From: 2-12-FULL-35-23 sp965196985
GTDB lineage: Bacteria; Pseudomonadota; Gammaproteobacteria; UBA12402
DNA: 64,000 nt
Direction: 5' to 3'
Assembly (NCBI GenBank): GCA_965196985.1
Contig: CBDALO010000260.1
Coordinates: forward strand, 1 to 64,000
The notes beneath the pieces are model-generated. The model ran no database searches. It was not told where the DNA came from and saw only the letters and a list, made by a program, of their open reading frames with translations. The translations under genes were made by a program, and so were the position numbers. How positions within the stretch are numbered: the first letter of the stretch is position 1; every line of letters begins with the position of its first letter. Shown here piece after piece: positions 1-9,767 of this stretch.

Positions 1-172
1 GGTCGTGATTTACGGGTCTTTGTGCTTGGTGGTCGTGTCATTGGCTGCATGAAGCGTTACTCGGAAACAAGCTTTAAGGCGAACTTTTCTCGCGGTGGCC
101 AAGTAGAGTCCTTTGCGCTAACTCCTGAAATTGAGTGGCTGGCCACTGAAACCGCACGACTGGTTAACCTTG
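1..172 (+). pseudogene. RimK-type ATP-grasp ligase, C-terminal fragment cut by IS91
   Basis: The reading frame is open from base 1 and gives GRDLRVFVLGGRVIGCMKRY followed by a stretch with FSRGGQ. This pattern is typical of the ATP-grasp core of RimK-like glutamate ligases, which add glutamate to protein or small-molecule carboxylates. The upstream part lies outside the window. Homology stops at about base 172, where the IS91-type end begins next to a CTTG tetranucleotide; the frame then runs into the element and stops at 204. The gene has therefore lost its 3' end. The family call is from motif recognition only. Confidence 0.6.
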
Positions 173-424
173 ATATTAAGGAATTTCAATGTGTCAATTG
201 GTAAAAATACCACCAATTAAAATGAGTAATTTTAGCACAGGTATTTTTTATAAAATCGATTTAGTGGTGGGGCAGGGTTAGTTATGACAAACAATAGCCA
301 AAACTAGCTGTTATTTGTTGTTTTGGACGGACTACCCCCCCCTAGGAAGTTATTAGATTTTTTTCAGTAAGGCGAGTTCACGATGCTTTGATAGCAATTT
401 GTAACGGTTAGGCTGTCTATACCA

Positions 425-1893
425 CTGAGAACTACCCAAAATTGTTATCTCCCTACCTGAACTGAATTCGATAATTCTTTTTGTTCTTCTTGAGAAACAC
501 TATTTTCTTTAAAAAATTGCTCTACTAAGTGATACGTTAGAAGTTTTCTAATACCCTTCGCAATAAAGTGTCGTGTCACCTTGCCCTTACCATCTCCTAA
601 TTTAGCTAGCATAATTGCGTAATCGTCATAAGCTTTTTCCTTACCTATCTCATACAAATATGAGGCCACATAAAAACATACAGCCAGTAGATTTTGTATC
701 CCTTTAAAATTTTTTATCTGCATATTTTCCCAGCCTAGTCCTTCCTTGAGAAATTTAAAAACATATTCAATTTTCGCACGAGATAGATAGGCTATGTATA
801 CCTCATACGCCTCATCAAAAGTCGTTACTTTTTTATTAGTTAATAGCAGCATGTCATTCTTAAAAATTCTCCTACCATCTCTGCCTGTAATTTGGATTTT
901 AATTGCATTGAAGTTCTCAAACTCTCCAAAATAAATAGTTATTTTTCCGTCTTGTACGCAATTCTTTCCAACTGTTAACTTTTGGAATTGCTTTTCGCCT
1001 TGAGCATCAAAATCAGCGTTAATCAGCTTAAGCTTTTTACCATCATCACCTCTACCTTCTATTGTTCTTGTTATTTTTGAGCGAATAATAAAGTCTTGAT
1101 CTAGGTTTGTATCAATTAGTGAGAGATAGTCATTATCATCAAACTCTCTATCTAGAATATGGGTAATGGTTGCATCTTCATTCTTTGATTTTAGGCAGAT
1201 TCCTATTTTTTCTATTTCACGAATAGACAGCAGCTTTTTATTAAAGTAATCACCAGATTCATAAAGACTCTTGGCCTCTTTATCTCCCTCAAATGGCTTT
1301 CCAGCCTCTATTTTCTTAATATGCTCAGCTTTTAAAAACTTAGGGTCTTTATTGCTGTAGCTTACATGCGATAGTAGATGCACAGCCTTATCACCAGGTA
1401 CTAATGCAACTGCGTTATGCGTGCTGTAACCATTGATAATATCCCCGTCCAGACTCCTTACTTTACCTAGATTTTCAGTTTGCTTGCTATGTGGCTTTCT
1501 AATATCAGAAGGATCATGAAGAACATCAATTTTACTGGCGTGTGAAAGTTTTTCACAGCTCTGTTCTAGCAATACATCATTTGTTTTTATTGGATCTAAA
1601 TCGGTGCTTTTATTTTCACCGGTAAGTGTACGAATCATCTTTTTATACTCATTGTTATCTTTTGATGAACTGAACAACTTACAACTACCTTCAGTTAATA
1701 GCTTTCCTACAATCGTCGATAGATTTTTTTAAAACAACTTTCCCAGTTAATTTTGAAAAAAGAGGGGCAGCGTAATCGGCGAAGTTTAACATTTATACTC
1801 ATCTCGTTAGTCTTGTTAAAAAGACAAAGCATAGTCATTTTTACACAATATTTCAGCATTATTTTGCTGATTTAAATTTTGGGTAGTTTTCAG
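425..1893 (-). mobile_element. IS4-family insertion sequence, copy 1
   Basis: The element is 1469 bp with about 19-bp terminal inverted repeats, ctgagaactacccaaaatt on the left and ctgaaaactacccaaaatt (reverse complement) on the right, with one mismatch. It is flanked by a 7-bp direct repeat TATACCA at 418-424 and 1894-1900, which defines a clean insertion into the IS91 transposase. An equal-length copy lies at 41629-43097. Confidence 0.9.
445..1677 (-). CDS. IS4-family DDE transposase
   Basis: The product has 410 residues. Likely catalytic residues are the Asp in LDGDIINGYSTHNAV, the Asp in THILDREFDD, and the Glu in the YLSRAKIEYVFKFLK block, which is the Y-x2-R-x3-E-x6-K signature of IS4 transposases. 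The gene fills most of the element and appears intact. Copy 2 differs at about one residue (F to I in the FENFNAIK segment). It would move its own element by cut and paste. Confidence 0.9.
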   Translation of the reverse strand: MFSSSKDNNEYKKMIRTLTGENKSTDLDPIKTNDVLLEQSCEKLSHASKIDVLHDPSDIRKPHSKQTENLGKVRSLDGDIINGYSTHNAVALVPGDKAVHLLSHVSYSNKDPKFLKAEHIKKIEAGKPFEGDKEAKSLYESGDYFNKKLLSIREIEKIGICLKSKNEDATITHILDREFDDNDYLSLIDTNLDQDFIIRSKITRTIEGRGDDGKKLKLINADFDAQGEKQFQKLTVGKNCVQDGKITIYFGEFENFNAIKIQITGRDGRRIFKNDMLLLTNKKVTTFDEAYEVYIAYLSRAKIEYVFKFLKEGLGWENMQIKNFKGIQNLLAVCFYVASYLYEIGKEKAYDDYAIMLAKLGDGKGKVTRHFIAKGIRKLLTYHLVEQFFKENSVSQEEQKELSNSVQVGR

Positions 1894-2456
1894 TATACCA
1901 GCAGTTAGCTAAAAACATTTGGCTACCGCATAGAACACATTCATAGGGGTCAATGTTAAAATTATTTTGCATTAAGGTGCGGTAATTGACCTGGGGTGTG
2001 TTTGGATCAGTTTCACCTAATAGGAGTCTGACTTTGGGTAGCATCTCACCTCGCACCCGGTTAGCAAGAAACCCATAATAACGCACCATACGAAAGCCAA
2101 CATCAGGAATGTGTTGAATAAATCGAGCAATAAACTCTTCCGCGGTTAATTTAAATTGCTTGTAGGTTTTAGAGACGTGATCAAGATAATTAAAACTGAG
2201 GCTGCTCCCATCAAAGTTTTTAATTTTTGACTCAGCAATAGGAAGACGTTTGGTGTATCGACCTAAGTATTTAACGTTTTGTTTGTGATTCTTTGAGGGC
2301 TTTGCGCAATGTACTACCTATCGTTTTTGGTAAAGCTGATTGTGAGCTTGCGGCAAGCATGTGTGCATTAGGTCAGCTAGTTACTTTATCCTAAAGGACC
2401 GATAGTAAAACTATTTAGAAAGGTCCTATTATGTTTGGCAAAACATTTGATAAAAA

Positions 2457-3843
2457 GGGTGCTGCCTTTATATAATGTAGAATATATAGCATAATATACA
2501 CTTTAACATGATGAAGGATGGTGTTTGGATGTCAGCTAGAATTATCTCTGATGAAAATAATGAATTAACTATTGAACTCAAGCTTCCACTAAAAGGATCT
2601 ATGCTTGAATGTGAGGACGCAATTCTTGATGGGCTTAATGAGGTTGGAACATTAGCCACTGAAAAAGCATTAAGTAAGTTTGATGCAGATGGCTCTCCTA
2701 TCCATGTTGGAAAAATAAAGCTAACAGCACGAAGTAGAGATGAAGCAAATTACCAAACGCCTTATGGAGTTGCTCGAGTTAAGCGTTATGTTTATCAAAC
2801 CTCTAAAGGCGGGAAGATCTTTTGTCCTTTAGAAGATAAGGCTAGAATTATCCAAGGATCAACACCGCGATTTGCAAAAATAATCTCACATAAATACTCA
2901 AACTTACCTGCTCCTAGTGTTATTGATGATCTCAAGGTCAATCATAACCGTAAAATCTCACATTCATACTTGCAACGGGCAACTGATTTTGTTGGCGGTA
3001 TTGCACAAGCCAAAGAGGCTGAGTGGGAATATGAAGAGCCAAAGCTTGATGCAGGCGTTGAGATGCTAAGCATTAGCTTAGATGGTGCATATGTTCTCAC
3101 CGTTGATGATGGTTATAGAGAGAGCATGGTTGGAACTATTTCCATGTATGATAAGCATGGTGCACGCCTGCACACAACCTACGTTGCAGCATCACCAGAA
3201 TATGGAAAAGATGAATTCTTTAATAGGCTTGAAAAGGAAATAAAGCTGAAAAAGAAATATTACCCTGATGCTAAAACAATTGGCGTTGCTGATGGAGCAA
3301 AAAATAATTGGCCATTTCTAAAAAAACATACTGATACGCAAATTTTAGATTTTTGGCATGCAACTGAATATCTCGGTGAAGCATCAAAGGCAATATTTAC
3401 CAAAAAATCTGAAAGAGATGAGCGTGATGTTTGGCTCCAAGAGCGATGTCATGACTTAAAGCACAAGAAAGGTGCGGCAGGTAGAATACTTGCTGAGCTT
3501 AAAGAGCATGTAAATAAAAAACTGAATAAATCGCTTAGAGAAAAGCTAGAAGGAACAATTACGTATTTTGAAAATAATATTAAAGAAAAGCGAATGTCGT
3601 ATCATAATTTGATTAAGCAGAATGCACCAATTGGCTCTGGCGTCACTGAAGCAGCATGTAAAACAATTGTTAAACAAAGATTAGGCGGATCAGGAATGCG
3701 CTGGAAAGACAAGGGAATGAAAATTGTTTTATGCTTGAGAACACTAGTAAAGACTAAAGGAAGATGGGATCAGTTTTGGGAGAAGGTTAATGATTTTGGC
3801 GTGCCAGCAGTAATATAGCCTACATTATATAGAGGCAGCACCC
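2457..3843 (+). mobile_element. ISKra4-family insertion sequence, copy 1
   Basis: The element is 1387 bp, bounded by gggtgctgcctttatataa on the left and its near-perfect inverse at the right. An 8-bp target duplication GATAAAAA lies at 2449-2456 and 3844-3851. It is inserted in IS66 tnpA. A same-length copy lies at 58209-59595 and a fragment at 37392-37622. Confidence 0.9.
2508..3818 (+). CDS. ISKra4-family transposase
   Basis: The product has 436 residues. Features supporting a DDE fold are LSISLDGAYVLT (first Asp), IGVADGAKNNWPFL (second Asp) followed by ILDFWHATEYL, and the C-terminal IGSGVTEAACKTIVKQR with SGMRWKDKGMKIVLCLR, which is characteristic of ISKra4 transposases. The reading frame is intact and fills the element. 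The start at 2508 is an ATG; the second full copy has TTG at the equivalent position. Confidence 0.9.
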   Translation: MMKDGVWMSARIISDENNELTIELKLPLKGSMLECEDAILDGLNEVGTLATEKALSKFDADGSPIHVGKIKLTARSRDEANYQTPYGVARVKRYVYQTSKGGKIFCPLEDKARIIQGSTPRFAKIISHKYSNLPAPSVIDDLKVNHNRKISHSYLQRATDFVGGIAQAKEAEWEYEEPKLDAGVEMLSISLDGAYVLTVDDGYRESMVGTISMYDKHGARLHTTYVAASPEYGKDEFFNRLEKEIKLKKKYYPDAKTIGVADGAKNNWPFLKKHTDTQILDFWHATEYLGEASKAIFTKKSERDERDVWLQERCHDLKHKKGAAGRILAELKEHVNKKLNKSLREKLEGTITYFENNIKEKRMSYHNLIKQNAPIGSGVTEAACKTIVKQRLGGSGMRWKDKGMKIVLCLRTLVKTKGRWDQFWEKVNDFGVPAVI

Positions 3844-4269
3844 GATAAAAAAGTCGTTACACCCAAGTCAGCAACACCTTCAACACTAGATAATATTGCT
3901 CAATCTCTCAAGTCATGGCGTTCATCATCAAAAGAGCCATGGGAGATTCCAGAAGACCTTTGGGTGAAAATTATTGCGCTCTATCCTGCTTATACAAAAA
4001 AGGACATTACTGAACGATTATCAATCAGCTCTAAACGGCTCAACAAAAAAATTAATGAAAAAGAATTATTAGCCAGCAGTACATCAGTTGCCAATTCTGA
4101 TGATGACCAAGCCGATGAATGTTTTGTTGAAGCCACTATTCAGGATTCAGTTGTGCTTTCACAGCAACTGATTAGCATTACAAGAACTGATGGCGTCGTG
4201 TTACAACTGCCTAAGCCGGAGTATGCTGAAACCATTAATCTGATTCTTACTTTTTGCAAGGGGTAGTGT

Positions 4270-4686
4270 ATGCTGCAATTCACGCCTCAAATGAGGCTAT
4301 TGTTATCAGTCAGACCTGCTGATTTTAGAAAGGGTATTGATGCTTTAGTTGCGCTTTGCCAGCAACGGCTGGGTGAGGATCCATTCTCTGGTACGGTCTT
4401 TGCTTTTACGAATAGCCGCCGTACCTCAGTGAAACTTCTAGTTTATGATGGCAATGGATTCTGGCTTTGTCTAAAGCGTTTTTCGCAAGGAAAGTTACAA
4501 TGGTGGCCAAACTCCCACTCAGCCACGTACCATATCGATAGCACGCAGCTAATGATTCTGCTTAACCAAGGTAACCCTATCACTAGTCATCTCGGTGAGC
4601 CATGGAGAAGGCTCGCTAGTCAACCTCCTGTAATAAGTCAAGCGGCCTCTTCATCGACCAAACCTCCTTTATCTTCAATCTGGTAG
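4270..4686 (+). CDS. tnpB: IS66 TnpB (Orf2) protein with altered C-terminus
   Basis: The product has 138 residues. The sequence LLLSVRPADFRKGIDALVAL, then FAFTNSRRTSVKLLVYDGNGFWLCLKRFSQGKLQWWP, is the classic IS66 TnpB signature. It starts 3 bases after the tnpA stop. The tail after about residue 115 reads antisense through the 3' end of tnpC, so the last 20 residues are not typical of the family. An apparently identical copy lies at 59868-60284. Confidence 0.9.
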   Translation: MLQFTPQMRLLLSVRPADFRKGIDALVALCQQRLGEDPFSGTVFAFTNSRRTSVKLLVYDGNGFWLCLKRFSQGKLQWWPNSHSATYHIDSTQLMILLNQGNPITSHLGEPWRRLASQPPVISQAASSSTKPPLSSIW

Positions 4687-6081
4687 GCTCTATGATAATT
4701 CCCGTGGTTGAGTTTATCCTTTATTAATAGCATAAAGCCTTCCTTTCCAAATTATTCAGGTATAGAATTTTCTCTCCATTTTAGCTCATAATAAGGACAT
4801 TACCTATGCCGACCATTGACATCCAGTTTAATATTCCCTTCTTCCGTATCGATAAAGTTGAAGAAACTGATACAGCAATTTTTATTTACGGGCAGACAGA
4901 AGAAACATCCGTTGGTTGTCATATTTGCGGTAAAGAAACCGCACGTTTTCACGGTTACGACAAAGAACGCAAGGTTAGGCATCTTCCTATTATGAACAAG
5001 CAGACCTATCTAATTTATCAGCCTAAGCGATATATCTGTTTTGAACATGGCTGCCATTGCCCAACGACTACTGCAACACCGGATTTTCATTCAAGTGATA
5101 GTCAATTTAGTTATGAACTAGAATTATATTTACTGCGCGAATTAGTTAACAGCACAGTAAAAGATGTAGCATTGAAAAATGACACAACAGAGAAGAAGAT
5201 CGAAGGAATAATTAATCGCCGTATCTCACCTAAGATTAATTGGTCGCAATTTAAATTTCTAGGTGATTTAGGGATTGATGAGATTAGTTTAGAAAAAGGA
5301 AAAGGCGCCTATATGACAATTATTACAGCCAGGATTAATGGTAAAGTTAGAATACTTTCAATCATTAAAGGTCGAAAAAAGCGTGATATAAAGCATTTTC
5401 TGCTTTCGATTCCTATAAAGCTTAGAAAGACAGTTGTGTCAGTTTGTACTGACATGTATAAGGGTTATGTTAACGCTGCCAGAGAGGTTTTTACTCCAAT
5501 GCAGGTTATTGTTGACCGTTATCATGTTGCTAAACTGTATCGGCGAGCATTAGACAAGATGCGTCAAAAGGTGCTAGCCGATTTAAAAAAGGAGCTACCT
5601 CCTCATGAGTATGATAAAGTTAAAAACCTAACTAATCTGCTCAGGGGACATAAAGAGTTTTTTACCAAAGAAGAAAATGAAAAGCTGAATACATTATTCT
5701 CCTACTCCTTTGAGTTAACAGAGTCATACCGAATGGCAAGAAAGCTAACGAGCATTTTTAATAAGGAGCAATCAATAAAATCTGGTACTAAAAGTATTGA
5801 TGCCTGGATTCAGGAGGTTCAAAGTAAAAAGATTAATTGCTTTAAAAAATTCATAAAAACTCTTAAAGCCTTCAAAGTGGAAATCTGTAATTATTTTTCA
5901 GAGGGAAAGAATAGTGGGTTTGTTGAAGGATTTAATAATAAGATTAAAGTTTTGAAGCGTAGATGCTATGGGATTTTTGACCCAAAAACACTATTCAAAA
6001 GACTGTATATTGATATTAATGGATATGAGCTTTACTCTATAAATATAGGGTAAAACGCACCACGGGAAACCTCATAGAGCC
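4686..6081 (+). mobile_element. ISL3-family insertion sequence
   Basis: The ends are ggctctatgataattcccg and, in reverse complement, ggctctatgaggtttcccg, which are imperfect inverted repeats typical of ISL3 elements. No 8-bp duplication is seen (left flank atctggta, right flank gaagttgt), so one flank was replaced after insertion. This is the only copy in the window. Confidence 0.85.
4806..6053 (+). CDS. ISL3-family transposase
   Basis: The product has 415 residues. An N-terminal zinc-binding pattern (CHICG and later YICFEHGCHCP) is followed by a DDE core: LGIDEISLEKGK (first Asp), VCTDMYKGYVNAA (second Asp), DRYHVAKLYRRALDKMR, and GFVEGFNNKIKVLKRRCYG (Glu). All are ISL3 hallmarks. The frame is intact and the gene fills the element. 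Confidence 0.92.
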   Translation: MPTIDIQFNIPFFRIDKVEETDTAIFIYGQTEETSVGCHICGKETARFHGYDKERKVRHLPIMNKQTYLIYQPKRYICFEHGCHCPTTTATPDFHSSDSQFSYELELYLLRELVNSTVKDVALKNDTTEKKIEGIINRRISPKINWSQFKFLGDLGIDEISLEKGKGAYMTIITARINGKVRILSIIKGRKKRDIKHFLLSIPIKLRKTVVSVCTDMYKGYVNAAREVFTPMQVIVDRYHVAKLYRRALDKMRQKVLADLKKELPPHEYDKVKNLTNLLRGHKEFFTKEENEKLNTLFSYSFELTESYRMARKLTSIFNKEQSIKSGTKSIDAWIQEVQSKKINCFKKFIKTLKAFKVEICNYFSEGKNSGFVEGFNNKIKVLKRRCYGIFDPKTLFKRLYIDINGYELYSINIG

Positions 6082-6124
6082 GAAGTTGTTTACCAAGGTG
6101 AACTGCCTGAAGAAGGTTTAACTA
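6082..6124. other. 43-bp orphan remnant between two insertion sequences
   Basis: This short piece lies between ISL3 and the IS66-like element. Its plus-strand frame reads EVVYQGELPEEGLT. It matches nothing else that I could find in the window, so it is a scrap of whatever DNA was deleted next to ISL3. Confidence 0.4.
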
Positions 6125-8071
6125 GTATCCGTCTTATTTCAGCATGATGCTCATGCTGCGCTCTCTTTAGTTTACTGCGCCTGTGATGAGCGGATGGTAA
6201 TTAATTCCGCTAGCGAAGGCATAGAATAGTTTTTTGTAATTCTGTCATATATATAATCGAAGACATTAACTGCTAGCTTTTTACATGTCTCAGTAATTGT
6301 AACCATTGTATCCTTAGCTTTCGTTCCTTCTTCACTCATAGTATGAAGGTGTACATCGCGCATTCTAGCCTGCTTCCGAGCCATCAACTCTGCTGGATTG
6401 TTATGTAGAGGAAGCTCTGGCTTTTCCAGCACTAACAATAGCTGCCTTTTCTTTTTTAAGGTGAGCTCAATTTGTTTATCTAGTTTCTCGTAGCCAGTGA
6501 TTGTTGAGAATAACTCAGTAAACTCATTGGATAGCTTATCTATCTCATCTTGCCCTGGGTTCTTTTTATATTCAATGAGCTTATGATAATAATCCCAAAA
6601 CCTATCCAAGAAGCTGTCAACAGAGTCTTGGTGCTTCTTAAAAATTGGCGTCAGCTTTTTATAATGCCTACCCTCATGAACCCAGCACAAGGCGAGTGAT
6701 TCAGTAATGAGCTTAAACTGTGGCGCATCATCGGTAATGAGTGTTTCTATCGCATAAGGACTCTTTCTATATGTTGAGATAGCTGCCGCATCAGTAATCA
6801 GCTTTCTATATTTTGGAAATTTTTTATCACCTAATACCTTATCAAGAATAACTTCCAGCTCCTTACTGTTTAAGATAGTCGATGAGTGAAATACCTTTAA
6901 GCTTTCGATTACCTTGTGGGGTAAGTTCATAGTAGCCAGTAAATTAAAAGCGGCCTCATTTAATGTGAACCCAAAGTGGTCTTTGCTTAACATTTCAATG
7001 ACGCTTAATCGACTTTTACTGGTCAGCGTAAAGTAAGCTGAATAATACTCATTACCCAATACATTAACATAACGGTTTTTCCCATCCTCTCTAGCGTTGG
7101 TGTCATCTAGGTGCTGGTAGTTCGTGGATTGTAAACCTGCCTTCACAACTTCTACCTTCTCGGGCTCAAGTATCGTAGGTGTTTTAATTGTGAAGCTATG
7201 GATGGTTGATTTACTAATATCTATGTTGGCGGTTTTATAAAATGTCTCAAGGCTTTCTAGCGTCATACCACCTTGAGTATTTAGGAAGCTTGTCCAGCTT
7301 TTAATAGTAGGGCCGAACTGGCCCTCATAACCAGTTGGCAGAGGTGCTGTATAGTGTTTGTTTTCAGAAGGGGAGTAATATTGTTGGCGCAAAAAAAGAG
7401 TGTTATTAGCAGCAATTTTTATATCCTGGATAAGTGTTTTCTTAGAGCCATTTGGCACAGCATCGCTGGGCAACGAATCTGGATTAATTGTTAGTGTCAC
7501 TGTATTAGAGACTTCGAGATTTTTTTTACTAGATTTTGGCTTTCTAGTTTTATTGGTTTTATTTCCTTTTCTATCCTTCTCGGAGGAATGATCCTTGTCC
7601 TTGTTAGCGCGCGTTTGCTTTCTAACATTAGGCTTTCCTTGCTCACCTTTATATTTATTTAATGCGTTATTTAACGATTGCACCTTGTCTTCTAGCTTTA
7701 TGATTTTCTCAGCCTGACTTTCACATACATTGCTAAAATCTGTTTCTAGTGCTGTTGGTGTAACAGTATTATTAAATCTCTCAATGAGATCGGCTAAAAC
7801 TGATTTGTCAGGTTGTTTTTTCATAGGAAGAGTATACCACGGGTTTGAAAAGGTAAATTTTCCCCACACAGATGGCCGTACTGCTGAAATTATTTTTAAG
7901 CCATGAACCTGATCGATGAAAAAATAATCCGAGCATACAGCGTTGTTATAGAGCGCACATCATGCTTTTATGACACACGATGATTCCAATATAAAATTTC
8001 CAAATTTGCACGAAAAAGCTGTCAAGAACTTTTTGAATTATTTTCAAATCATGCTGATATTGAACGGATAC
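6125..8071 (-). mobile_element. IS66-like single-gene element, copy 1
   Basis: The element is 1947 bp. Its termini match in 20 of 24 positions as inverted repeats beginning GTATCCGT. Copy 2 at 61846-63792 has the same ends and an 8-bp duplication, which fixes the boundaries. Copy 1 has no duplication (taacta on the left, ggggac on the right), so its flanks have been rearranged. Confidence 0.8.
6172..7824 (-). CDS. IS66-like transposase (TnpC type, stand-alone)
   Basis: The product has about 550 residues from the ATG at 7824 (MKKQPDKSVLADLIERF). An upstream in-frame start at 7869 would add 15 residues inside the element end. An N-terminal coiled coil and a Lys-rich linker precede a transposase core with QHLDDTNAREDGKNRYVNVL and the C-terminal LPLHNNPAELMARKQARMRD and VHLHTMSEEGTKAKDT, as in IS66 transposases that lack tnpA/tnpB. 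The frame is intact; copy 2 differs by about one residue (V to I). Confidence 0.82.
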   Translation of the reverse strand: MKKQPDKSVLADLIERFNNTVTPTALETDFSNVCESQAEKIIKLEDKVQSLNNALNKYKGEQGKPNVRKQTRANKDKDHSSEKDRKGNKTNKTRKPKSSKKNLEVSNTVTLTINPDSLPSDAVPNGSKKTLIQDIKIAANNTLFLRQQYYSPSENKHYTAPLPTGYEGQFGPTIKSWTSFLNTQGGMTLESLETFYKTANIDISKSTIHSFTIKTPTILEPEKVEVVKAGLQSTNYQHLDDTNAREDGKNRYVNVLGNEYYSAYFTLTSKSRLSVIEMLSKDHFGFTLNEAAFNLLATMNLPHKVIESLKVFHSSTILNSKELEVILDKVLGDKKFPKYRKLITDAAAISTYRKSPYAIETLITDDAPQFKLITESLALCWVHEGRHYKKLTPIFKKHQDSVDSFLDRFWDYYHKLIEYKKNPGQDEIDKLSNEFTELFSTITGYEKLDKQIELTLKKKRQLLLVLEKPELPLHNNPAELMARKQARMRDVHLHTMSEEGTKAKDTMVTITETCKKLAVNVFDYIYDRITKNYSMPSLAELITIRSSQAQ

Positions 8072-8727
8072 GGGGACATTACTTCCCTAATTTACCCAGT
8101 TACTCACGTTTTATTGAATTGATGCCTGGAGCGCTAATGCCACTGACAATTTTTATTACTCTTAACGGTGGCAGGCGTAGTGGCATTTACTACATTGACT
8201 CAAGTTGCCTACCAAACTGTCACATTAAACGCACTAAACGCCACCGCACATTTAAAGCGGTTGCAAAACTTGGAAAAACATCTGTTGGTTGGTTTTTTGG
8301 TCTGAAACTTCATTTAGTAATCAATGACATAGGTGAGTTAATCGCCTTTAAAGTCACGCCCGGCAATCATCATGATTTAGCTGCAGGTGTCTCATTGTTT
8401 GAAGGGCTGGAGGGTTTGGCCTTCGGAGATAAAGGCTATATTGGGAAGGCTGTTTTTGAAAAACTACTTGATAGCGGTTTGAAGTTAATTACACGCAAAA
8501 GAAAAAATATGAAAAATGCGCAGCCACTTAGCGATCACGAGCAACAGTTATTAAATCAGCGAGGGATCATTGAGACTGTTTTTGGCTGCTTGAAACATAA
8601 GTTTCATATTTGGCACACCAGACATCGCTCGGTTGCAAATGCTATTACACATCTTGTTGCTGGGTTGGCTGCTTATATTATTGAGCCATTAACAATTACT
8701 GCAGTGAAAAGGTTGCCAAGCAATTAG
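8072..8727 (+). pseudogene. IS982-family transposase, N-terminally truncated
   Basis: From the junction with the IS66-like element the frame reads HYFPNLPSYSRFIELMPGAL and continues through YIDSSCLPNCHIKRTKRHR, GKTSVGWFFGLKLHLVIND, FKVTPGNHHDLA, FGDKGYIGK and QRGIIETVFGCLKHKFHIWH. These are IS982 DDE landmarks (D, D, E). The N-terminal third (normally about 100 residues) is missing. Some codons upstream of 8072 happen to stay open but belong to the other element. Confidence 0.85.
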
Positions 8728-9076
8728 AATTTAATTACTTGATCACTATTAACTCCGAACTGGGGTTGTCGTAACACCCCTAATTTATTTCGCAGTGTTT
8801 GATCGGTGTTGCCTTTTTCTCGGTAATAGTGAACGAGCTGCTGTACGTGCGTGCCCGTGAGCTGCTCTAAACGGCTGGGCAAACTGCGAAGGCTCGCTAA
8901 GTCTTTTAAGCACAACATCAACGTGCTTTGATGAATGCGCCGTGTACTGGGTGCAAAGCCTTTTTCTTTGGCTGTTACGTCTATCTTTATTTAGGGGAAT
9001 TGAGCTAGTTTCATCTCATAATAAACAAGGTTTTTAGTAACCTATCAAGGTAAAATAACTTGATATAAAAACTATA

Positions 9077-9633
9077 GTGAAATTAGTCATGCGCAGAATC
9101 ATAAAAGCGATTAAAAGCCTGAGTGATTACCTGATCCTGCTGAAAAAAAATCCAGAGCTACTAAGGCCAGAGCAGTGCAGCCATTGCGGTGCAGGTGGAC
9201 TATGGTCACATGGATCATATGATCGAAAACCAGATAGGAACCCAGGTAAAGGACGCTCTTTAAATCCCACCCCTGTTTTGAGATTTTATTGTCATCAATG
9301 TAAACGTACTTGTTCAACCCTACCTGAGATACTTTCTCCAAAGCGTTGGTATTGCTGGTCAGTTCAGCAGGCAGTGTTAATGAGCGTGCTCCTGGGAAAA
9401 GTATTAGCTCATCAGGTCAGGAGCAAGGTGTTAGTCGACACACCGTTGCTAGGTGGTTTCACTGGTTGGTTGACCACTTCGTTGATTACTCCTTCCATAT
9501 CAAAGCACATCCGTTGTGGTTACAGCTTGGGCGACATAGTGATCCACAAGCGTTTTGGTTGGCCTGCCTTGGTGAGCATGATTTATCGAGCATCATGCTT
9601 TTTCTTAACAACACAGGAGTGAGCATCCCATAA
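9077..9633 (+). CDS. Zinc-ribbon/HTH accessory protein with apparent -1 frameshift
   Basis: Frame 0 from GTG 9077 (or ATG 9089) gives an N-terminal region with CSHCGAGG and CHQCKRT cysteine pairs, a likely zinc ribbon. At 9394-9400 the sequence is G GGA AAA in register. Slipping back one base there continues as KSISSSGQEQGVSRHTVARW, an HTH-like stretch, to a stop at 9633; frame 0 otherwise runs on as unlikely protein to 9622. The joined product is about 185 residues. It resembles small proteins found with IS481/Mu-like transposases. Copy B has the same arrangement. A fixed 1-base deletion is the alternative to programmed slippage. Confidence 0.6.
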
Positions 9634-9767
9634 TTAATTAACGTGAAAAAAAGTTGAGATGGATATTTTCTGTAAACCTCACGACCCCACACAGTTTGAG
9701 CGTAGCATTCTCAACTCAAGTTGTGATTAACTCATTGCAAGTAGTTAAATCACACAGGAATTGCAAA

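Larger units (their letters stand above)
173..2340 (-). mobile_element. IS91-type element, truncated copy with nested IS4
   Basis: The sequence matches, in reverse orientation, the intact IS91-like unit ending at 58111. Its ori-side end meets CTTG (CAAG on the element strand) at 169-172, as the second copy does at 58112-58115; IS91-family elements are known to use CAAG/GAAC targets. IS4 sits inside at 425-1893. The other end is cut at about 2340 by an IS66 unit, so the transposase N-terminus is missing. Confidence 0.75.
353..2340 (-). pseudogene. IS91-family transposase, C-terminal part split by IS4
   Basis: This is the remnant of a Y-transposase (rolling-circle type) matching residues of about 228-397 of the intact protein at 56738-57931. 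It reads MVRYYGFLANRVRGEMLPKV and the C-terminal CVLCGSQMF cysteine pair before IS4 breaks it. The last 24 codons continue on the far side of IS4 (353-424). The catalytic HUH region is lost to the IS66 insertion at 2341, so the gene is dead. Confidence 0.75.
2431..4266 (+). pseudogene. tnpA: IS66 TnpA accessory protein, interrupted by ISKra4
   Basis: The gene starts MFGKTFDKK, is interrupted at 2457-3843, and resumes as VVTPKSATPSTLDNIAQS through a HTH-like stretch (KKDITERLSISSKRLNKKI) to LILTFCKG. Removing ISKra4 and one target duplication restores a single frame of about 144 residues. IS66 TnpA is a small accessory protein needed with TnpB for transposition. The stop lies 3 bases before tnpB, as expected for an IS66 operon. 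Confidence 0.75.
2341..4685 (+). mobile_element. IS66-family unit, copy 1, partial, with nested ISKra4
   Basis: The unit begins at tgtgagcttgcggc, exactly where the second copy begins at 56359. It carries tnpA (split by ISKra4), tnpB and the extreme 3' end of a convergent tnpC. It is cut by ISL3 at 4686. Most of tnpC is lost here, so this copy cannot be autonomous. Confidence 0.8.

Noticed and set aside
7960..8071. Possible N-terminal part of IS982 (ARKSCQELFELFSNHADIER) upstream of 8072
   Set aside because: The same bases end the IS66-like copy 2 at 63792 next to a perfect 8-bp duplication, so they belong to that element and are open by chance.
1..8071. Simple inverted or direct segmental duplication linking 1-8 kb with 56-64 kb
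   Set aside because: The same families occur, but nesting order and insertion sites differ, so independent insertions explain the similarity better.
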